From NCBI RefSeq assembly GCF_016464385.1, contig NZ_JADMLH010000025.1, positions 42,737-106,736 of the forward strand: a DNA stretch of 64,000 bases, read 5' to 3'. Below, piece after piece: positions 18,382-27,889 of this stretch (its first letter is position 1; every line of letters starts with the position of its first letter). This stretch comes from Nucisporomicrobium flavum. GTDB taxonomy: Bacteria; Actinomycetota; Actinomycetes; Mycobacteriales; Micromonosporaceae. Below the pieces are notes generated by a model. It made no database searches. It saw only the letters and a program-made list of their open reading frames with translations, and was not told where the DNA came from. Made by a program: the position numbers and the translations under genes.

Positions 18382-18789
18382 TCAACGAACGGCCGGCCCT
18401 CCGGGTTGCGCTTCCATGGTGTTGACCATGAAGTACGCCGCACGCTCCAGGTAGTCCCACAGGGCGGTGCGGTGCGGCTCGGGCAGCTGCATCGAGTCGA
18501 CGGCCTCGCGCATGTGCAGCAGCCAGGCGTCGCGTTCCTCCGGGCCCACGCGGAACGGCGCGTGCCGCATGCGCAGCCGGGGGTGGCCGCGGTTCTCGGA
18601 ATACGTGCTGGGACCGCCCCAGTACTGCATGAGGAACAGCGTCAGCCGGTCGGCGGCCGGTCCGAGATCCTCCTCGGGATACATCGGGCGCAGCAGCGGG
18701 TCCTTGGCGACGCCCTCGTAGAACCGGTCGACGAGCCGGCGGAAGAAGGGCTCGCCGCCGACCGCCTCGAAGAAGCTGACTTCGGTCAC
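18382..18789 (-). CDS. glbO: Group II truncated haemoglobin (GlbO type)
   Basis: The 135-residue product starts at a GTG that overlaps the stop of the upstream MFS gene by 4 bp. Features of group II globins are the start FFEAVGGEPFFRRLVDRFYEGV, LRPMYPEEDLGPAADRLTLFLMQYWGGP, the proximal haem His in LRMRHAPFRVG, and the helix G Trp in RDAWLLHMREAV. These bind O2 and ligands in the cytosol and are linked to oxidative or nitrosative stress and respiration. The coupling to an exporter gene is notable; no regulator is adjacent. Confidence 0.93.
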   Translation of the reverse strand: MTEVSFFEAVGGEPFFRRLVDRFYEGVAKDPLLRPMYPEEDLGPAADRLTLFLMQYWGGPSTYSENRGHPRLRMRHAPFRVGPEERDAWLLHMREAVDSMQLPEPHRTALWDYLERAAYFMVNTMEAQPGGPAVR

Positions 18790-20258
18790 CCGTCCAGTCT
18801 GCCAGCCGCCGAGTGCCGGCCCCGGGCCGGTGTGACGCGCATTGCGGTCTCGCCGGGCCGGGCCTCGGGCGGGCGCACCGGGGTGCCGGCCGGGGGATCC
18901 TGCGGCGAGGGCGGAAGCTCGGTGGCGGCCTGCGCGGGGGCCGGGGCGGCGTCCGCCTCGGTCGGCGCCGGCGGCTCGGCCTCCGGGATGGCCGGCCGGC
19001 TGTCCCACCGTACGGTCAGCACCGCCATGAGCAGCAGGCCGCCGAGGCTCCACAGGCCCACGACGCGGGGGATCGAGGAGTGCTGGGCGAGTGCGCCGCT
19101 GACCATGACCGCGGCGCCCTGGGTCAGCTGCATCCCGCCCTGCATCACGCCGAACGCGCGGGCGCGGAAGCCGTGCGGCAGCGCCAGCACGAAGATGCCG
19201 TTCAGGGTCGGCATCAGGACGCCCTGGGCGACCCCGGACACCATCACCAGGGTCGCGGCGGTGGCCGCGTTCGGCGCCCACATGGTCACGATGAGCGCCG
19301 CCGGGGCGAGCAGCGCGAACGGGCGGATCAGCCGGTCCTTGCGCGAGTGCTGCACGAGGCGGCCGGCGGCCAGGCCGCCGATCACGAACCCGACGGGCGC
19401 CGCGGCCATGAGCAGGCCCTGGTCGAAGCCCCGGCCGGCGGGGTCGTCACGGAACAGCGCGGCCCACCCCGCGGCCAGGCCCTCGGGCAGGATCGTGAAC
19501 GTCGTGAGCGCGAAGACCATCAGCGCGATGGCCCGCAGCAGCGGCGTGCCGAAGACCAGCCGGAAGCCCTCGCTCGTCTCCCGCAGCAGGTGCCGGCGCT
19601 GGGCCGGGCTGGTCGCCGCGGGCCGCGGCCGGACGCCGGCCGCGATCACGGCCGCCGAGATCAGGAACGAGAGGGAGTCCAGGGCGAGACCGAGCCGCGC
19701 GTTGAAGCCCACGGCCAGCGTGGCACCGGCCAGATAGCCGAAGACCTGTGCCGCCTGGGACGTGGAGGCGTTGAGCGCCAGGCCCGTGACGACCTGCCGG
19801 CGCTCGAGGACCAGTGGCACGAGCGCGGAGCGGGCCGCCTGCGTGGGTGGCGCGCCCAGCATCGCCACGAACATCAGCACGAGGACCGCGGGTATCGGCA
19901 TGCCGGGCAGCGCGATCAGGGCGACCGGCAGCGCGCGCGCCAGGTCGCAGACGATCAGGACCCGGCGGTACGGGTACCGCTCCGCGACGGCCGCCAGCAC
20001 GGGGCCGCCGACGACCCACGGCAGATAGCTCATCGCGAACGAGGCGGCGGACAGCATCACCGAGTGGCTCTGCTGGTAGACGAGCACGATGATCGCCGCG
20101 CGCGCGAGGTAGTCGCCGACCCAGTTGACGATGAGGGAGATGTACATCGCGCGGTACTCGCGGACCGCGAAGACGTCCCGGAAGGTCACCAGGCGTTCCG
20201 GCTCCGTCGCGCCACCGCCGGCGTCGGCGGATCGCCCGGCGGGTCGGTCGTCGGACAC
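18786..20258 (-). CDS. Major facilitator superfamily transporter
   Basis: The 490-residue product from GTG 20258 has about ten to twelve hydrophobic helices and a loop-2/3 motif region (ERYPYRRVLIVCDLARA). The layout resembles MFS_3/enterobactin-exporter-like permeases common in actinomycetes. A soluble N-terminal tail of about 25 residues and an 80-residue Pro/Ala-rich cytoplasmic tail (from RWDSRPAIPEAEPPAP onward) flank the helices. The substrate is unknown. It overlaps the haemoglobin gene downstream by 4 bp, so both are expressed together. Confidence 0.88.
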   Translation of the reverse strand: MSDDRPAGRSADAGGGATEPERLVTFRDVFAVREYRAMYISLIVNWVGDYLARAAIIVLVYQQSHSVMLSAASFAMSYLPWVVGGPVLAAVAERYPYRRVLIVCDLARALPVALIALPGMPIPAVLVLMFVAMLGAPPTQAARSALVPLVLERRQVVTGLALNASTSQAAQVFGYLAGATLAVGFNARLGLALDSLSFLISAAVIAAGVRPRPAATSPAQRRHLLRETSEGFRLVFGTPLLRAIALMVFALTTFTILPEGLAAGWAALFRDDPAGRGFDQGLLMAAAPVGFVIGGLAAGRLVQHSRKDRLIRPFALLAPAALIVTMWAPNAATAATLVMVSGVAQGVLMPTLNGIFVLALPHGFRARAFGVMQGGMQLTQGAAVMVSGALAQHSSIPRVVGLWSLGGLLLMAVLTVRWDSRPAIPEAEPPAPTEADAAPAPAQAATELPPSPQDPPAGTPVRPPEARPGETAMRVTPARGRHSAAGRLDG

Positions 20259-20476
20259 CAGGGCCCTCCATCGATCGCGACGGCCGGCGGGATCGCCGAC
20301 GGCCGGTCACGAACGCGTCCGGCCGGGTGGTCACCGTCGTCGCGTACGTGACGCTGCATGTGCAGATGCTTCTTGCACGATTCTGCCCGATCGTCCGAGC
20401 CGTGGCTAGGGCGTACGGGGGGATTGTCGGCCATTCGGTCGAGGGCGGACATCCCCCACTATGCCGTATCAGCAGC

Positions 20477-21565
20477 TCAGGTGGCACCTCCGGGCGCACC
20501 CGAGGAGGAATCGGCCGACGGTGGTGAATACATCGGCGGTACGGCCGAGCGGGGCAGCATCCGGGAGACGGCGATGCGCTCGGCGATGCCGGAAGTCTCC
20601 AGCGCCTCGGTGAGCCGGCGGCGCAGCTCGCGCTGGAGGATCGGCTGACCGTCCGCCGTGGTCTTCGCGATCGTGCGGATCACCGCGCCGTCGACGGTCA
20701 GCTGCTCCACGCCGACCACGTCCGGCGGCTCCAGGAACTCGGTCGAGTGCTCCGGCTCGTCCGCGAGCGCCAGCGCCGCGGTACGCAGCACCGAGATGGC
20801 CTCCTCGGAGTTCACGAAGCCGATCGGGATGTCGATGACCACCATCGCCCAGCCCTGGCTCTTGTTGCCCACCCGGACGATCTCGCCGTTGCGGATGTAC
20901 CAGAGCACGCCGCGCATGTCCCGTACGGTCGTGACCCGCAGCCCGACCGTCTCCACCACGCCCACGGCATCGCCCAGGTCGACCGAGTCGCCGACGCCGT
21001 ACTGGTCCTCCAGCAGCATGAACAGGCCGGCGATCAGGTCCTTCACCAGGCTCTGCGCGCCGAAGCCCAGCGCGACGCCGACGATGCCGGCGCTGGCCAG
21101 CAGCGGCCCCAGGTTGAAGCCCAGCTCGCCCATCACCAGCAGCGTGGCCATCGTGAAGACCACCGCCGTCACGAAGCTGCGCAGCACCGACCCGATCGCC
21201 TCGGCCCGCTGCCTGCGGCGTTCCGGGATGAACGTGTTGTCCGCCGCCTCCACCTTGGCGGTCCGCTCGCGCAACGGCTTGAGCAGCGCCGGCATCTCCG
21301 CGCGCGACGTCGAGGTGGTCAGCCGCCGGATCGCGCGGTGCAGCGCCCAGCGGACCAGCATCGCGATCACGATGATCGCGAGGATCCGCAGCGGCTTCAC
21401 GATGAAGACGTAGCTGCCGTTGGCGAGCCACTGGATCTCGGTCTTGTCGAGGATCCAGGTGCACAGCGCGTCCGTCTTGCAGCTCTCCGAGACGTTCGGG
21501 GTGCCGTAGATGGGCGGGGCGCTGCTGCCGGATGGTCCTGGGGTGGGTGGCGCGAGCGGAATCAC
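20477..21565 (-). CDS. MscS-family mechanosensitive channel
   Basis: The 362-residue product has an N-terminal helix near residues 55-75, a charged loop, a second helix near 130-150 and the conserved pore helix GIVGVALGFGAQSLVKDLIAG with the following LLEDQYGVGDSVDLG beta-domain entry. This is the MscS signature; it is a small-conductance channel opening under membrane tension to release solutes during osmotic downshift. A Cys pair (ESCKTDALCTW) lies in the extracytoplasmic N-terminal stretch and could form a disulfide. The start at GTG 21565 is acceptable. Confidence 0.92.
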   Translation of the reverse strand: MIPLAPPTPGPSGSSAPPIYGTPNVSESCKTDALCTWILDKTEIQWLANGSYVFIVKPLRILAIIVIAMLVRWALHRAIRRLTTSTSRAEMPALLKPLRERTAKVEAADNTFIPERRRQRAEAIGSVLRSFVTAVVFTMATLLVMGELGFNLGPLLASAGIVGVALGFGAQSLVKDLIAGLFMLLEDQYGVGDSVDLGDAVGVVETVGLRVTTVRDMRGVLWYIRNGEIVRVGNKSQGWAMVVIDIPIGFVNSEEAISVLRTAALALADEPEHSTEFLEPPDVVGVEQLTVDGAVIRTIAKTTADGQPILQRELRRRLTEALETSGIAERIAVSRMLPRSAVPPMYSPPSADSSSGAPGGAT

Positions 21566-21789
21566 GGGGGACCACCGTACCGGCCGGTCGTCCCCGGCCG
21601 AGAACCGGACATCCTCCCACGAGACCTCAGACGTTTACGCCCCGGCCACAGATTGTGCTCGCCAATTCGTCATTCATCAGGGACTATTGGCGCACGAGGA
21701 CTCGCCCATCAGCGGTCCCCGGCGAACTTTGCTGAGACGACAAGCACAACTGGGAGCGGTACAAGCACCTACACCGAAGGGTGACCTCG

Positions 21790-22332
21790 ATGCCTGACAT
21801 ACGACCCACAGTGGGCTCCTCCGCGTTGGTACTGAACGCCACCTACGAGCCGCTGTGCGTCGTATCGGTGCGTCGAGCGACCATCCTCGTGCTGACCGCC
21901 AAGGCCGAATGCGTGTCCGACGGGGACGGCATCCTGCACAGTGCCCGCCACACCCTCCCGGTTCCGTCCGTCGTCCGCCTCACCCGGTACGTGAAGGTGC
22001 CGTACCGCACGCACGTCGGCCTGTCCCGCCGCGCCATCTTCGCCCGCGACGGCGGGCGCTGCGCGTACTGCCGGGGCTCCGCCGAGACCATCGACCACGT
22101 CTTCCCGCGCAGCCGTGGCGGCCTGCACGCCTGGGAGAACGTCGTGGCGGCCTGCGCGAAGTGCAATCACAGCAAAGGCGACAAGACCCCGGCCGAGCTC
22201 GGCTGGCGTCTGCACGCCGCGCCGCAGGCACCGCGCGGGGTGGCATGGCGCGTGCTGGGGCACCGTACGCCCGACCCTCGCTGGGCGGACTGGCTCGACC
22301 TGCCCACACCGGTCGAGGCCGAGGCGGCCTGA
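21790..22332 (+). CDS. HNH endonuclease family protein
   Basis: The 180-residue product starts at ATG 21790 with GAAGGG 8 bp upstream; GTG 21781 would add three residues. The HNH/beta-beta-alpha-metal core is RDGGRCAYCRGSAETIDHVFPRSRGG, WENVVAACAKCNHSKGDKTP: two CxxC zinc pairs and the D-H plus N-H residues of the active site. The N-terminal domain (ALVLNATYEPLCVVSVRRA) is the standard actinobacterial partner of this HNH type. It cleaves DNA in family members; the chromosomal role is unknown. It is a common core gene in actinobacteria. Confidence 0.92.
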   Translation: MPDIRPTVGSSALVLNATYEPLCVVSVRRATILVLTAKAECVSDGDGILHSARHTLPVPSVVRLTRYVKVPYRTHVGLSRRAIFARDGGRCAYCRGSAETIDHVFPRSRGGLHAWENVVAACAKCNHSKGDKTPAELGWRLHAAPQAPRGVAWRVLGHRTPDPRWADWLDLPTPVEAEAA

Positions 22333-22333
22333 G

Positions 22334-23104
22334 CTACACCTCCTTCGTACCGACCAGCGACGCGAAGACGATGACGTTGTCGGAGTAGCCCTTGCCACCA
22401 CCGAGCCAGGTGCCGCCGCAGGTGACCAAGCGCAGCGACGGTCTGCTGTAGTCGCCGTACACCCGTTTGACCGGCAGTTTCGCCTTGCCGAAGTGCTCCA
22501 CCGAGTTCACCTCGAAGACCGCTGTCTCGTCGTCGGCGCGGACCACCTCGATCTTCTGGCCCGGCCGGAGCTCGTGCAGGCGATGGAAGACCGACGGACC
22601 GGTACGGGTGTCCGCGTGCCCCACGATCAGCGCCGGCCCGAACTGTCCCGGCGTCGGCCCCTCCTCGAACCATCCCGCCTCGTTGTGGCGGTCCAGCGGC
22701 GGTACGGCCACCGACCCGTCCTTGGCCAACCCGACGGTGAGCAACGGAGCCTCCACCTTGATGGCCGGGATGACCAGCCGCTGCGGCCGGCTCGGCTCCA
22801 GCACGGGGAAGGCGCGCGGGGGCGGCTTGTCCGGTCCCTTGAAGAGGTCGCCCAGGTTGAAGCCGGTCGCGGCCCCGAGACCGGCGCCCACCGCGAACAG
22901 GCCGGCGAAGACGAGCAGCACGGCGATCAGGCCCAGCGGAAGGGGCCGCCGCCCGCGTACCGGTGGGGGAGCGGGCAGCCGGCGGGGACGCGGCACGCGC
23001 GGGACCGGGGCGCTGACGACGGCCGGGGCCGGGCGGCGCCGGACAACCGACTCGGGCATCCGCGGGCCGCGGACCACCGGCTCCGGCCGCACCGGGCGGG
23101 ACAT
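22334..23104 (-). CDS. Class F-type sortase
   Basis: The 256-residue product has a Pro/Arg-rich cytoplasmic head, one membrane anchor near residues 56-78 and an extracytoplasmic sortase domain. Catalytic His lies in LIVGHADTRTGPSVFH near residue 160 and catalytic Cys in LVTCGGTW near 230. VIPAIKVEAPLLTVG and DGSVAVPPLDRHNEAGWF fit actinobacterial class E/F sortases. It would attach a secreted protein to the wall or crosslink partners. The gene immediately upstream on the same strand (10-bp gap) encodes an exported protein, its most likely partner, although that protein has no LPxTG motif. Confidence 0.9.
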   Translation of the reverse strand: MSRPVRPEPVVRGPRMPESVVRRRPAPAVVSAPVPRVPRPRRLPAPPPVRGRRPLPLGLIAVLLVFAGLFAVGAGLGAATGFNLGDLFKGPDKPPPRAFPVLEPSRPQRLVIPAIKVEAPLLTVGLAKDGSVAVPPLDRHNEAGWFEEGPTPGQFGPALIVGHADTRTGPSVFHRLHELRPGQKIEVVRADDETAVFEVNSVEHFGKAKLPVKRVYGDYSRPSLRLVTCGGTWLGGGKGYSDNVIVFASLVGTKEV

Positions 23105-23114
23105 CGGCCGAGCC

Positions 23115-23600
23115 TCAGCCGACCCGCCGGCGGCGCAGCGCCACCAGGCCCAGGACCATGCCGGCCGCGACGGCGGTCACCCCACCGCCGATCAGCATCG
23201 GCGCCGAGCGTCCCCCCGCGGTGCCGCCACCCCCGGTGGCCGGGCCGCGGGCCGGCTCCACTTTCACCACCACGTGCAGCGTGTTCTTCGCGGTCTTGCC
23301 GTCCGGGCAGCGCAGATTGATGGAGTAGGTGCCCGGGTCGGTGGTCGCGGGCACCCGCTTGGTCGCGGTCAGGAAGCCGTACCGGGGGGAGACCGTGACC
23401 GTCCCGAGCGGGTCGGACGTCACCGTCGCGGCGACCAGGTTGTCGCTGCAGCTGGCGCGCAGGCCGACCTCGTCGCCGGCGCGTACGGTGCTCGGGTTGG
23501 CCTCCACGAAGACGGCGGCCGCCCGGGCGGGGGTGCCGGTGAGTGCGACGGCGGTGGCCAGCGCCAGCGCTGCCAGCGCGGCCGGGACGGATGGACGCAT
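23115..23600 (-). CDS. Exported Ig-like protein with C-terminal membrane anchor
   Basis: The 161-residue product starts at ATG 23600 behind GGGGGAAGG. A signal peptide (ALAALALATAVALTG, Ala-rich cleavage) precedes a beta-rich domain with two Cys (RASCSD and NLRCPDG) that may be bridged. A Gly-rich stretch and a terminal hydrophobic helix with RRRRVG tail follow, the architecture of sortase substrates, but the expected LPxTG/LAxTG before the helix is absent (PATGGGGTAGG instead). It is co-transcribed with the sortase downstream. Confidence 0.78.
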   Translation of the reverse strand: MRPSVPAALAALALATAVALTGTPARAAAVFVEANPSTVRAGDEVGLRASCSDNLVAATVTSDPLGTVTVSPRYGFLTATKRVPATTDPGTYSINLRCPDGKTAKNTLHVVVKVEPARGPATGGGGTAGGRSAPMLIGGGVTAVAAGMVLGLVALRRRRVG

Positions 23601-23817
23601 GACCTTCCCCCTCCTGCCGTCCACCGCGGTGGGGCGCGGACGACGTGTGAGGGTGATTTTCGCACCTCGCGACCGTTTTCGCGTGGCCACGGAGATCCCA
23701 CGTAGTGGGTCTTGACACCCGGCGGCCCGCGACCGCCCGCACTCCGCTACCGTGATTGACGTTCGGATCACTGGGAACACAGTGACTTGGCCCGGTCCCT
23801 TATGACGCCTGGGGGCG

Positions 23818-24129
23818 TTGAGGTTGTCGATATTCAGCACCATCCTGATCTTCGCGGGGATTCCGCTCGCGGCCATCGTCGTGATCTCGGCCCTCGCTGC
23901 GGCCGGTGGCCGGCGCACCCGGCGTGACCGCCGCTACCGCCCCGGTCGGCCGTACGACTTCCAGCCGATGTGGTTCCTGGCGTCACCCTCGCAGGTGAGC
24001 CCGGCGTACGGCGGCCGCACGGCCGGCGGCGTCGCGCAGCCCCCGGCGCTGGAGTCCGGCGCCGTCCCGGTGCAGTCGGGTCGCCCCGTGCCGGCCGGAG
24101 TGGTTGGAGGCGCAAGTGACCGTTGGTGA
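23818..24129 (+). CDS. Small single-pass membrane protein
   Basis: The roughly 103-residue product starts at TTG 23818 or, equally likely, TTG 23824, after GGGGG. One hydrophobic segment (FSTILIFAGIPLAAIVVISALAAAGG) is followed by a basic stretch (RRTRRDRRYRPGRP) and a Gly/Pro-rich tail with YDFQPMWFLASP. Its 3' end overlaps the next gene by 14 bp, supporting co-translation with it. The family is common in actinomycetes ahead of a DUF5130 gene; the function is not known. Confidence 0.65.
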   Translation: MRLSIFSTILIFAGIPLAAIVVISALAAAGGRRTRRDRRYRPGRPYDFQPMWFLASPSQVSPAYGGRTAGGVAQPPALESGAVPVQSGRPVPAGVVGGASDRW

Positions 24130-24607
24130 GCACCAGGCCATCGCAACCGGCGGCGGCGAGCAGCCGCTGACCGCGCTCGACCAGCCGGGCGGCCCCACGC
24201 TCAGCGAGGCGCCCGAGCTCAGCATGAGCGACGACGGCGCCGCGGCGCTCGACGGGCCGTTCACGACCCGGCAGCTGCTGCGCCTCGACGAGGCGCTGCG
24301 TGTGGCCGACCAGCAGACCGGCCTCACGTTCAGCGTCTACCTCGGCGACCTGGAGGAGCCCACCCGGGAGAACGCCGAGGCGCTGCACCGCCGGCTCGAC
24401 GGCGCCGCCACGGCGGTGCTCATCGCGGTCTCGCCCAACCAGCGGGTCCTCGAGATCGTCACCGGCCCGGACGCCCGCAGGCGCATCAGCGACCGCGACG
24501 CGAAGCTCGCCGCGCTGTCGATGGCGGCCTCTTTCGCCGGCGGGGACCTCGCGGGCGGTGTGCTCGCCGGCATCGACCAGCTGGCCTCGCACGCCGGCCG
24601 GCACTGA
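24116..24607 (+). CDS. DUF5130 (TPM-like) protein
   Basis: The 163-residue product starts at GTG 24116 with GGAGG 5 bp upstream. After a 45-residue polar head, the domain LLRLDEALRVADQQTGLTFSVYLGDL, NAEALHRRLDGAATAVLIAVSP and LEIVTGPDARRRISDRDAKLA resembles TPM-fold proteins: short beta strands with a helix and a conserved Arg-Asp stretch. TPM domains act in membrane-associated stress or proteolysis contexts. It forms an overlapping pair with the small membrane protein before it. Confidence 0.75.
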   Translation: MTVGEHQAIATGGGEQPLTALDQPGGPTLSEAPELSMSDDGAAALDGPFTTRQLLRLDEALRVADQQTGLTFSVYLGDLEEPTRENAEALHRRLDGAATAVLIAVSPNQRVLEIVTGPDARRRISDRDAKLAALSMAASFAGGDLAGGVLAGIDQLASHAGRH

Positions 24608-24640
24608 ACCGCTACGACGCAGCAGGGCGGCACTGAACCG

Positions 24641-25204
24641 CTACGACCAGCTTCCCGGGGCCACCCGGAGCGGATACGGGGCGTCGACCTTCACCGGGTC
24701 GGCGCCCCGGATCGTTCCCCGCGGTTCGTAGCCGTCCGGGCCCAGGGCGTAGGCGTGCAGCACCGGCTCCGGGGCCCGCTCGATCCGCCAGTAGCGGGCG
24801 ATCCCGGCCTCGGCGTAGACCGCGGGCTTGAGCAGCCGGTCGCAGCGCCGGCTCGGCTCCGTCTCCACCTCCGCCACCAGCGCGACGTCGGCCGGCTCCG
24901 CCCACACCGACCCTGACGAGTGCGGCCGTAGGACGGTCACGTCCGGGATCAGGTTGCTGCCACCGATCTCGATGCCGAGCCGGTCGCACACCCACCAGCC
25001 GGCGGGCGCCGCGCTGCGCAGCGTGCCGACCAGCGCCGCGACGAGGCTCTCGTGCTCCTTGTCGAGCGGCGGGGTGACGTACAGGCTGCCATCGATGATC
25101 TCGTAGCGGTGGCCGTCCGGTGGGAACAGGTGCAGATCCGGCTCGGTCCATGGCCCGTCGGGAGCGGCCCACCGAACCGGGGAGCTCTGACCGATCACCG
25201 CCAC
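24641..25204 (-). CDS. Uma2 family PD-(D/E)xK nuclease-like protein
   Basis: The product is 187 residues from GTG 25204, which has GGAGG 7 bp upstream; the frame opens 13 codons earlier at 25243, but without a comparable site. The Uma2/DUF820 core is present: GHRYEIIDGSLYV, IPDVTVLRP, LVAEVETEPSRRCDRLLKPAVYAEAGIARYWRIE, which hold the Asp, Glu and Lys of the predicted nuclease centre. These proteins are very common in actinobacteria and cyanobacteria; the substrate is unknown and no toxin or defence role is shown here. Confidence 0.88.
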   Translation of the reverse strand: MAVIGQSSPVRWAAPDGPWTEPDLHLFPPDGHRYEIIDGSLYVTPPLDKEHESLVAALVGTLRSAAPAGWWVCDRLGIEIGGSNLIPDVTVLRPHSSGSVWAEPADVALVAEVETEPSRRCDRLLKPAVYAEAGIARYWRIERAPEPVLHAYALGPDGYEPRGTIRGADPVKVDAPYPLRVAPGSWS

Positions 25205-25333
25205 CGGACCACCTCCAACACCGCGGAGTGCCAGCGTACTCACGCAGCGTTGTTTCCGCCGGGTTTCCCGGCCGTAAGAAACGCGGGCCGCGGGGAACAG
25301 AATCCCCGCAGCCCGCGAAACTCGGCAGATCGG

Positions 25334-27889
25334 TCAGGCGGTGGCGTCCTTCGCACGCGCCTTCAGCGCCCGCAGCACGCCGTCGCGGCCCTCGGCCACG
25401 AGCCGGCGCAGCGACGCCGGATGCCCGTCGGCCGCCAGCCACGCGTCGGTCAGGGCGACGGTCTCCTCGCTGACCTGGTACGCCGGGTACGCCAGCATCA
25501 CGAACTCCTGGGCGGGTTCGCTGTCCGAGCGTGCCCACACGTCATCGACGACCTCGAAGAACTTCGGGGCGTACGGCGCCGTCAGCTCCACCTGCGTCGA
25601 CGACTGGAAGCCCTGCAGCAGCGACCGGTTCAGCCAGTTCGGCAGCTTCTCGCCGCCGGTGAGCTTGGCCCACACGGCGGCCTTGTTCTCCGGGGTCGGC
25701 AGCAGGGCGCGGGCGAGGGCCGCCTCCCGCTCGCCGCTGGCCGTCCGGTCCGACTCCAGCTCGGCACCGATCTCCTCGTCGCCGGCGGCACCGCGCGCGG
25801 CCAGCGCCTCCAGCAGCGACCACCGCAGCTCGGTGTCGACGGTGAGCCCGGCCGGGATGTCGCGCCCCTCGAGCCAGCCGCGCAGCGTCGCCAGGTCCTC
25901 CTGGCCCCGGGCGGACCCGATGTACGCGCGCGCCCACGCCAGCTGGAACCCGCTGCCCGGCTCGGCCGCCATCAGCGCCGTACGGGCGGTCTCCGCCAGC
26001 TGGGCCCAGCCGGTCGGCGCCCACTGCGGGTCGGCGTACATCGTGAGCGTGGTCTGCGCCTGCCGCAGCGTCGCCGTCGTCAGGTTGATGTCGCGTTCCT
26101 TGGGCAGGCCGGTGCGCACCAGGGCGACGTAGTCGCGGGCGGCCAGCTCGGCGTCGCGGACCATGTCCCACGCCGCCGCCCAGCACAGCGCGCGCGGCAG
26201 CGACGACTCGAAGCCGTCGATGTGGCGCACGATGGTGGCCATCGACCGCTCGTCGAGGCGCAGCTTCGCGTACGTGAGGTCGTCGTCGTTGAGCAGCAGC
26301 ACGTCGGCGGCCGGCACCCCGGCGAGCGCGGCGATCGGCGTCTCCTCGCCCGACACGTCGATCTCCAGGCGGTCGCGGCGGACGAGCCGGTCGCCCTGCA
26401 CGTCGTAGAGGCCAACGCCGATGCGGTGTGTGCGCAGCGTCGGATACTCGGCCGGCGCCTCCTGCTTGACGACCACGCTCTCGTACGTGCCGTCCGCGCC
26501 CACGGTCACGATCGGCCGCAGCGTGTTGACCTGCGCGGTCTCGAGCCACTGCGCGGCGAACTTGCGCAGTTCCCGGCCGGACGCCGTCTCCAGCTCGGTC
26601 AGCAGGTCATCGAAGGTGGCGTTGCCCCAGGCGTGCCGCTGGAAGTACGCGCGCAGCCCGGCGACGAACGACTCCAGTCCCACGTACGCGACGAGCTGCT
26701 TGATGACGCTCGCGCCCTTGGCGTACGTGATGCCGTCGAAGTTGACCTCCACGGCCTCGAGGTCGGGCATCTCGCAGTACACCGGGTGCGTGGACGACAG
26801 CTGGTCCTGCCGGTAGCCCCACGTCTTGCGCACCGACAGGAACGTCGACCAGGCGTCGGTGAACCGGGTCGCGCTGGTGTTGCACCAGTGGCTCGCCCAC
26901 TCGGCGAACGACTCGTTCAGCCACAGGTCGTTCCACCAGCGCATGGTCACCAGGTCGCCGAACCACATGTGGGCCAGCTCGTGCAGGATCGTGTTGGCGC
27001 GCTGCTCGTACTCGTAGTCGGTGACCTGCGACCGGAAGATGTAGTGCGCCTCGGCGTGCGTGACGCAGCCGAAGTTCTCCATCGCGCCGGCGTTGAAGTC
27101 GGGCACCCACAGCTGGTCGTACTTCGGCAGCGGGAAGCGCACCCCGAACTGCTCGTGGAAGAAGTCGAAGCCCTGCTTGGTGATGAGGAACAGGTCGTCG
27201 GAGTCGAGGTACTGCGCCATCGACGCCCGGCAGAACGCGCCCAGGTCGATGCCGTCGTGGCTGTCCCGCACCTCGTGGTACGGCCCCGCGCACACCGCCG
27301 TGATGTACGTGCTCATCCGCGGCGACGTGGTGAAGTGCACCGTCTTGGCGCCGCCCTCGGCCGCCTCGGTGCTGTCCACCGGCATGTTGGAGATGACCTT
27401 CCAGTGCGCCGGCACGGTCGCGTGCCACGTGAAGACGCTCTTGAGGTCGGGCTGGTCGAAGGCCGCGTACACCCGCTGGGCGTCCGCCGTCTCGAACTGG
27501 CTGTAGAGGTAGACCTCCTTGTCCACCGGGTCGACGCTGCGCTGCAGGCCCTGACCGCTGGCGGAGAAGTGGAAGTCGGCGTCGACGACGAGCGTGTTCT
27601 CCGCCGCGAGGCCGGTCAGAGTGAGTCCCGTCTCCGCCGACCAGGCGGAGGTGTCCACCGGGGTGCCGTTGAGCTCGGCCGAGCGGATCGAGGCCGCGGC
27701 GACCTCGATGAAGGTCTGCGCGCCCGGCTCGGTGCAGCGGAACGTGACCTCGGTGACCGTCCGGAAGGTGCCGTCGCCCGGGTTTCCGGCCCCGTCGGTC
27801 AGATCCAGGGCGATGTCGTACCCCGTCACCTCGAGCAGGCGGGCCCGCTCGGCGGCCTCGACCTGGGTCAGGTTACGAACTCCGGCCAC
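25334..27889 (-). CDS. pepN: Aminopeptidase N (M1 metallopeptidase)
   Basis: The product is 851 residues from GTG 27889, chosen because GGAGG sits 9 bp upstream; the open frame extends 19 codons further. The M1 signatures are complete: GAMENFG near residue 267, zinc motif HELAHMWFGD near 301 and the third ligand in NESFAEW near 325. A C-terminal ERAP1-like helical domain follows. It trims N-terminal residues from peptides in the cytosol. The flanking genes are unrelated, and this is a routine core gene at the usual length. Confidence 0.95.
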   Translation of the reverse strand: MAGVRNLTQVEAAERARLLEVTGYDIALDLTDGAGNPGDGTFRTVTEVTFRCTEPGAQTFIEVAAASIRSAELNGTPVDTSAWSAETGLTLTGLAAENTLVVDADFHFSASGQGLQRSVDPVDKEVYLYSQFETADAQRVYAAFDQPDLKSVFTWHATVPAHWKVISNMPVDSTEAAEGGAKTVHFTTSPRMSTYITAVCAGPYHEVRDSHDGIDLGAFCRASMAQYLDSDDLFLITKQGFDFFHEQFGVRFPLPKYDQLWVPDFNAGAMENFGCVTHAEAHYIFRSQVTDYEYEQRANTILHELAHMWFGDLVTMRWWNDLWLNESFAEWASHWCNTSATRFTDAWSTFLSVRKTWGYRQDQLSSTHPVYCEMPDLEAVEVNFDGITYAKGASVIKQLVAYVGLESFVAGLRAYFQRHAWGNATFDDLLTELETASGRELRKFAAQWLETAQVNTLRPIVTVGADGTYESVVVKQEAPAEYPTLRTHRIGVGLYDVQGDRLVRRDRLEIDVSGEETPIAALAGVPAADVLLLNDDDLTYAKLRLDERSMATIVRHIDGFESSLPRALCWAAAWDMVRDAELAARDYVALVRTGLPKERDINLTTATLRQAQTTLTMYADPQWAPTGWAQLAETARTALMAAEPGSGFQLAWARAYIGSARGQEDLATLRGWLEGRDIPAGLTVDTELRWSLLEALAARGAAGDEEIGAELESDRTASGEREAALARALLPTPENKAAVWAKLTGGEKLPNWLNRSLLQGFQSSTQVELTAPYAPKFFEVVDDVWARSDSEPAQEFVMLAYPAYQVSEETVALTDAWLAADGHPASLRRLVAEGRDGVLRALKARAKDATA

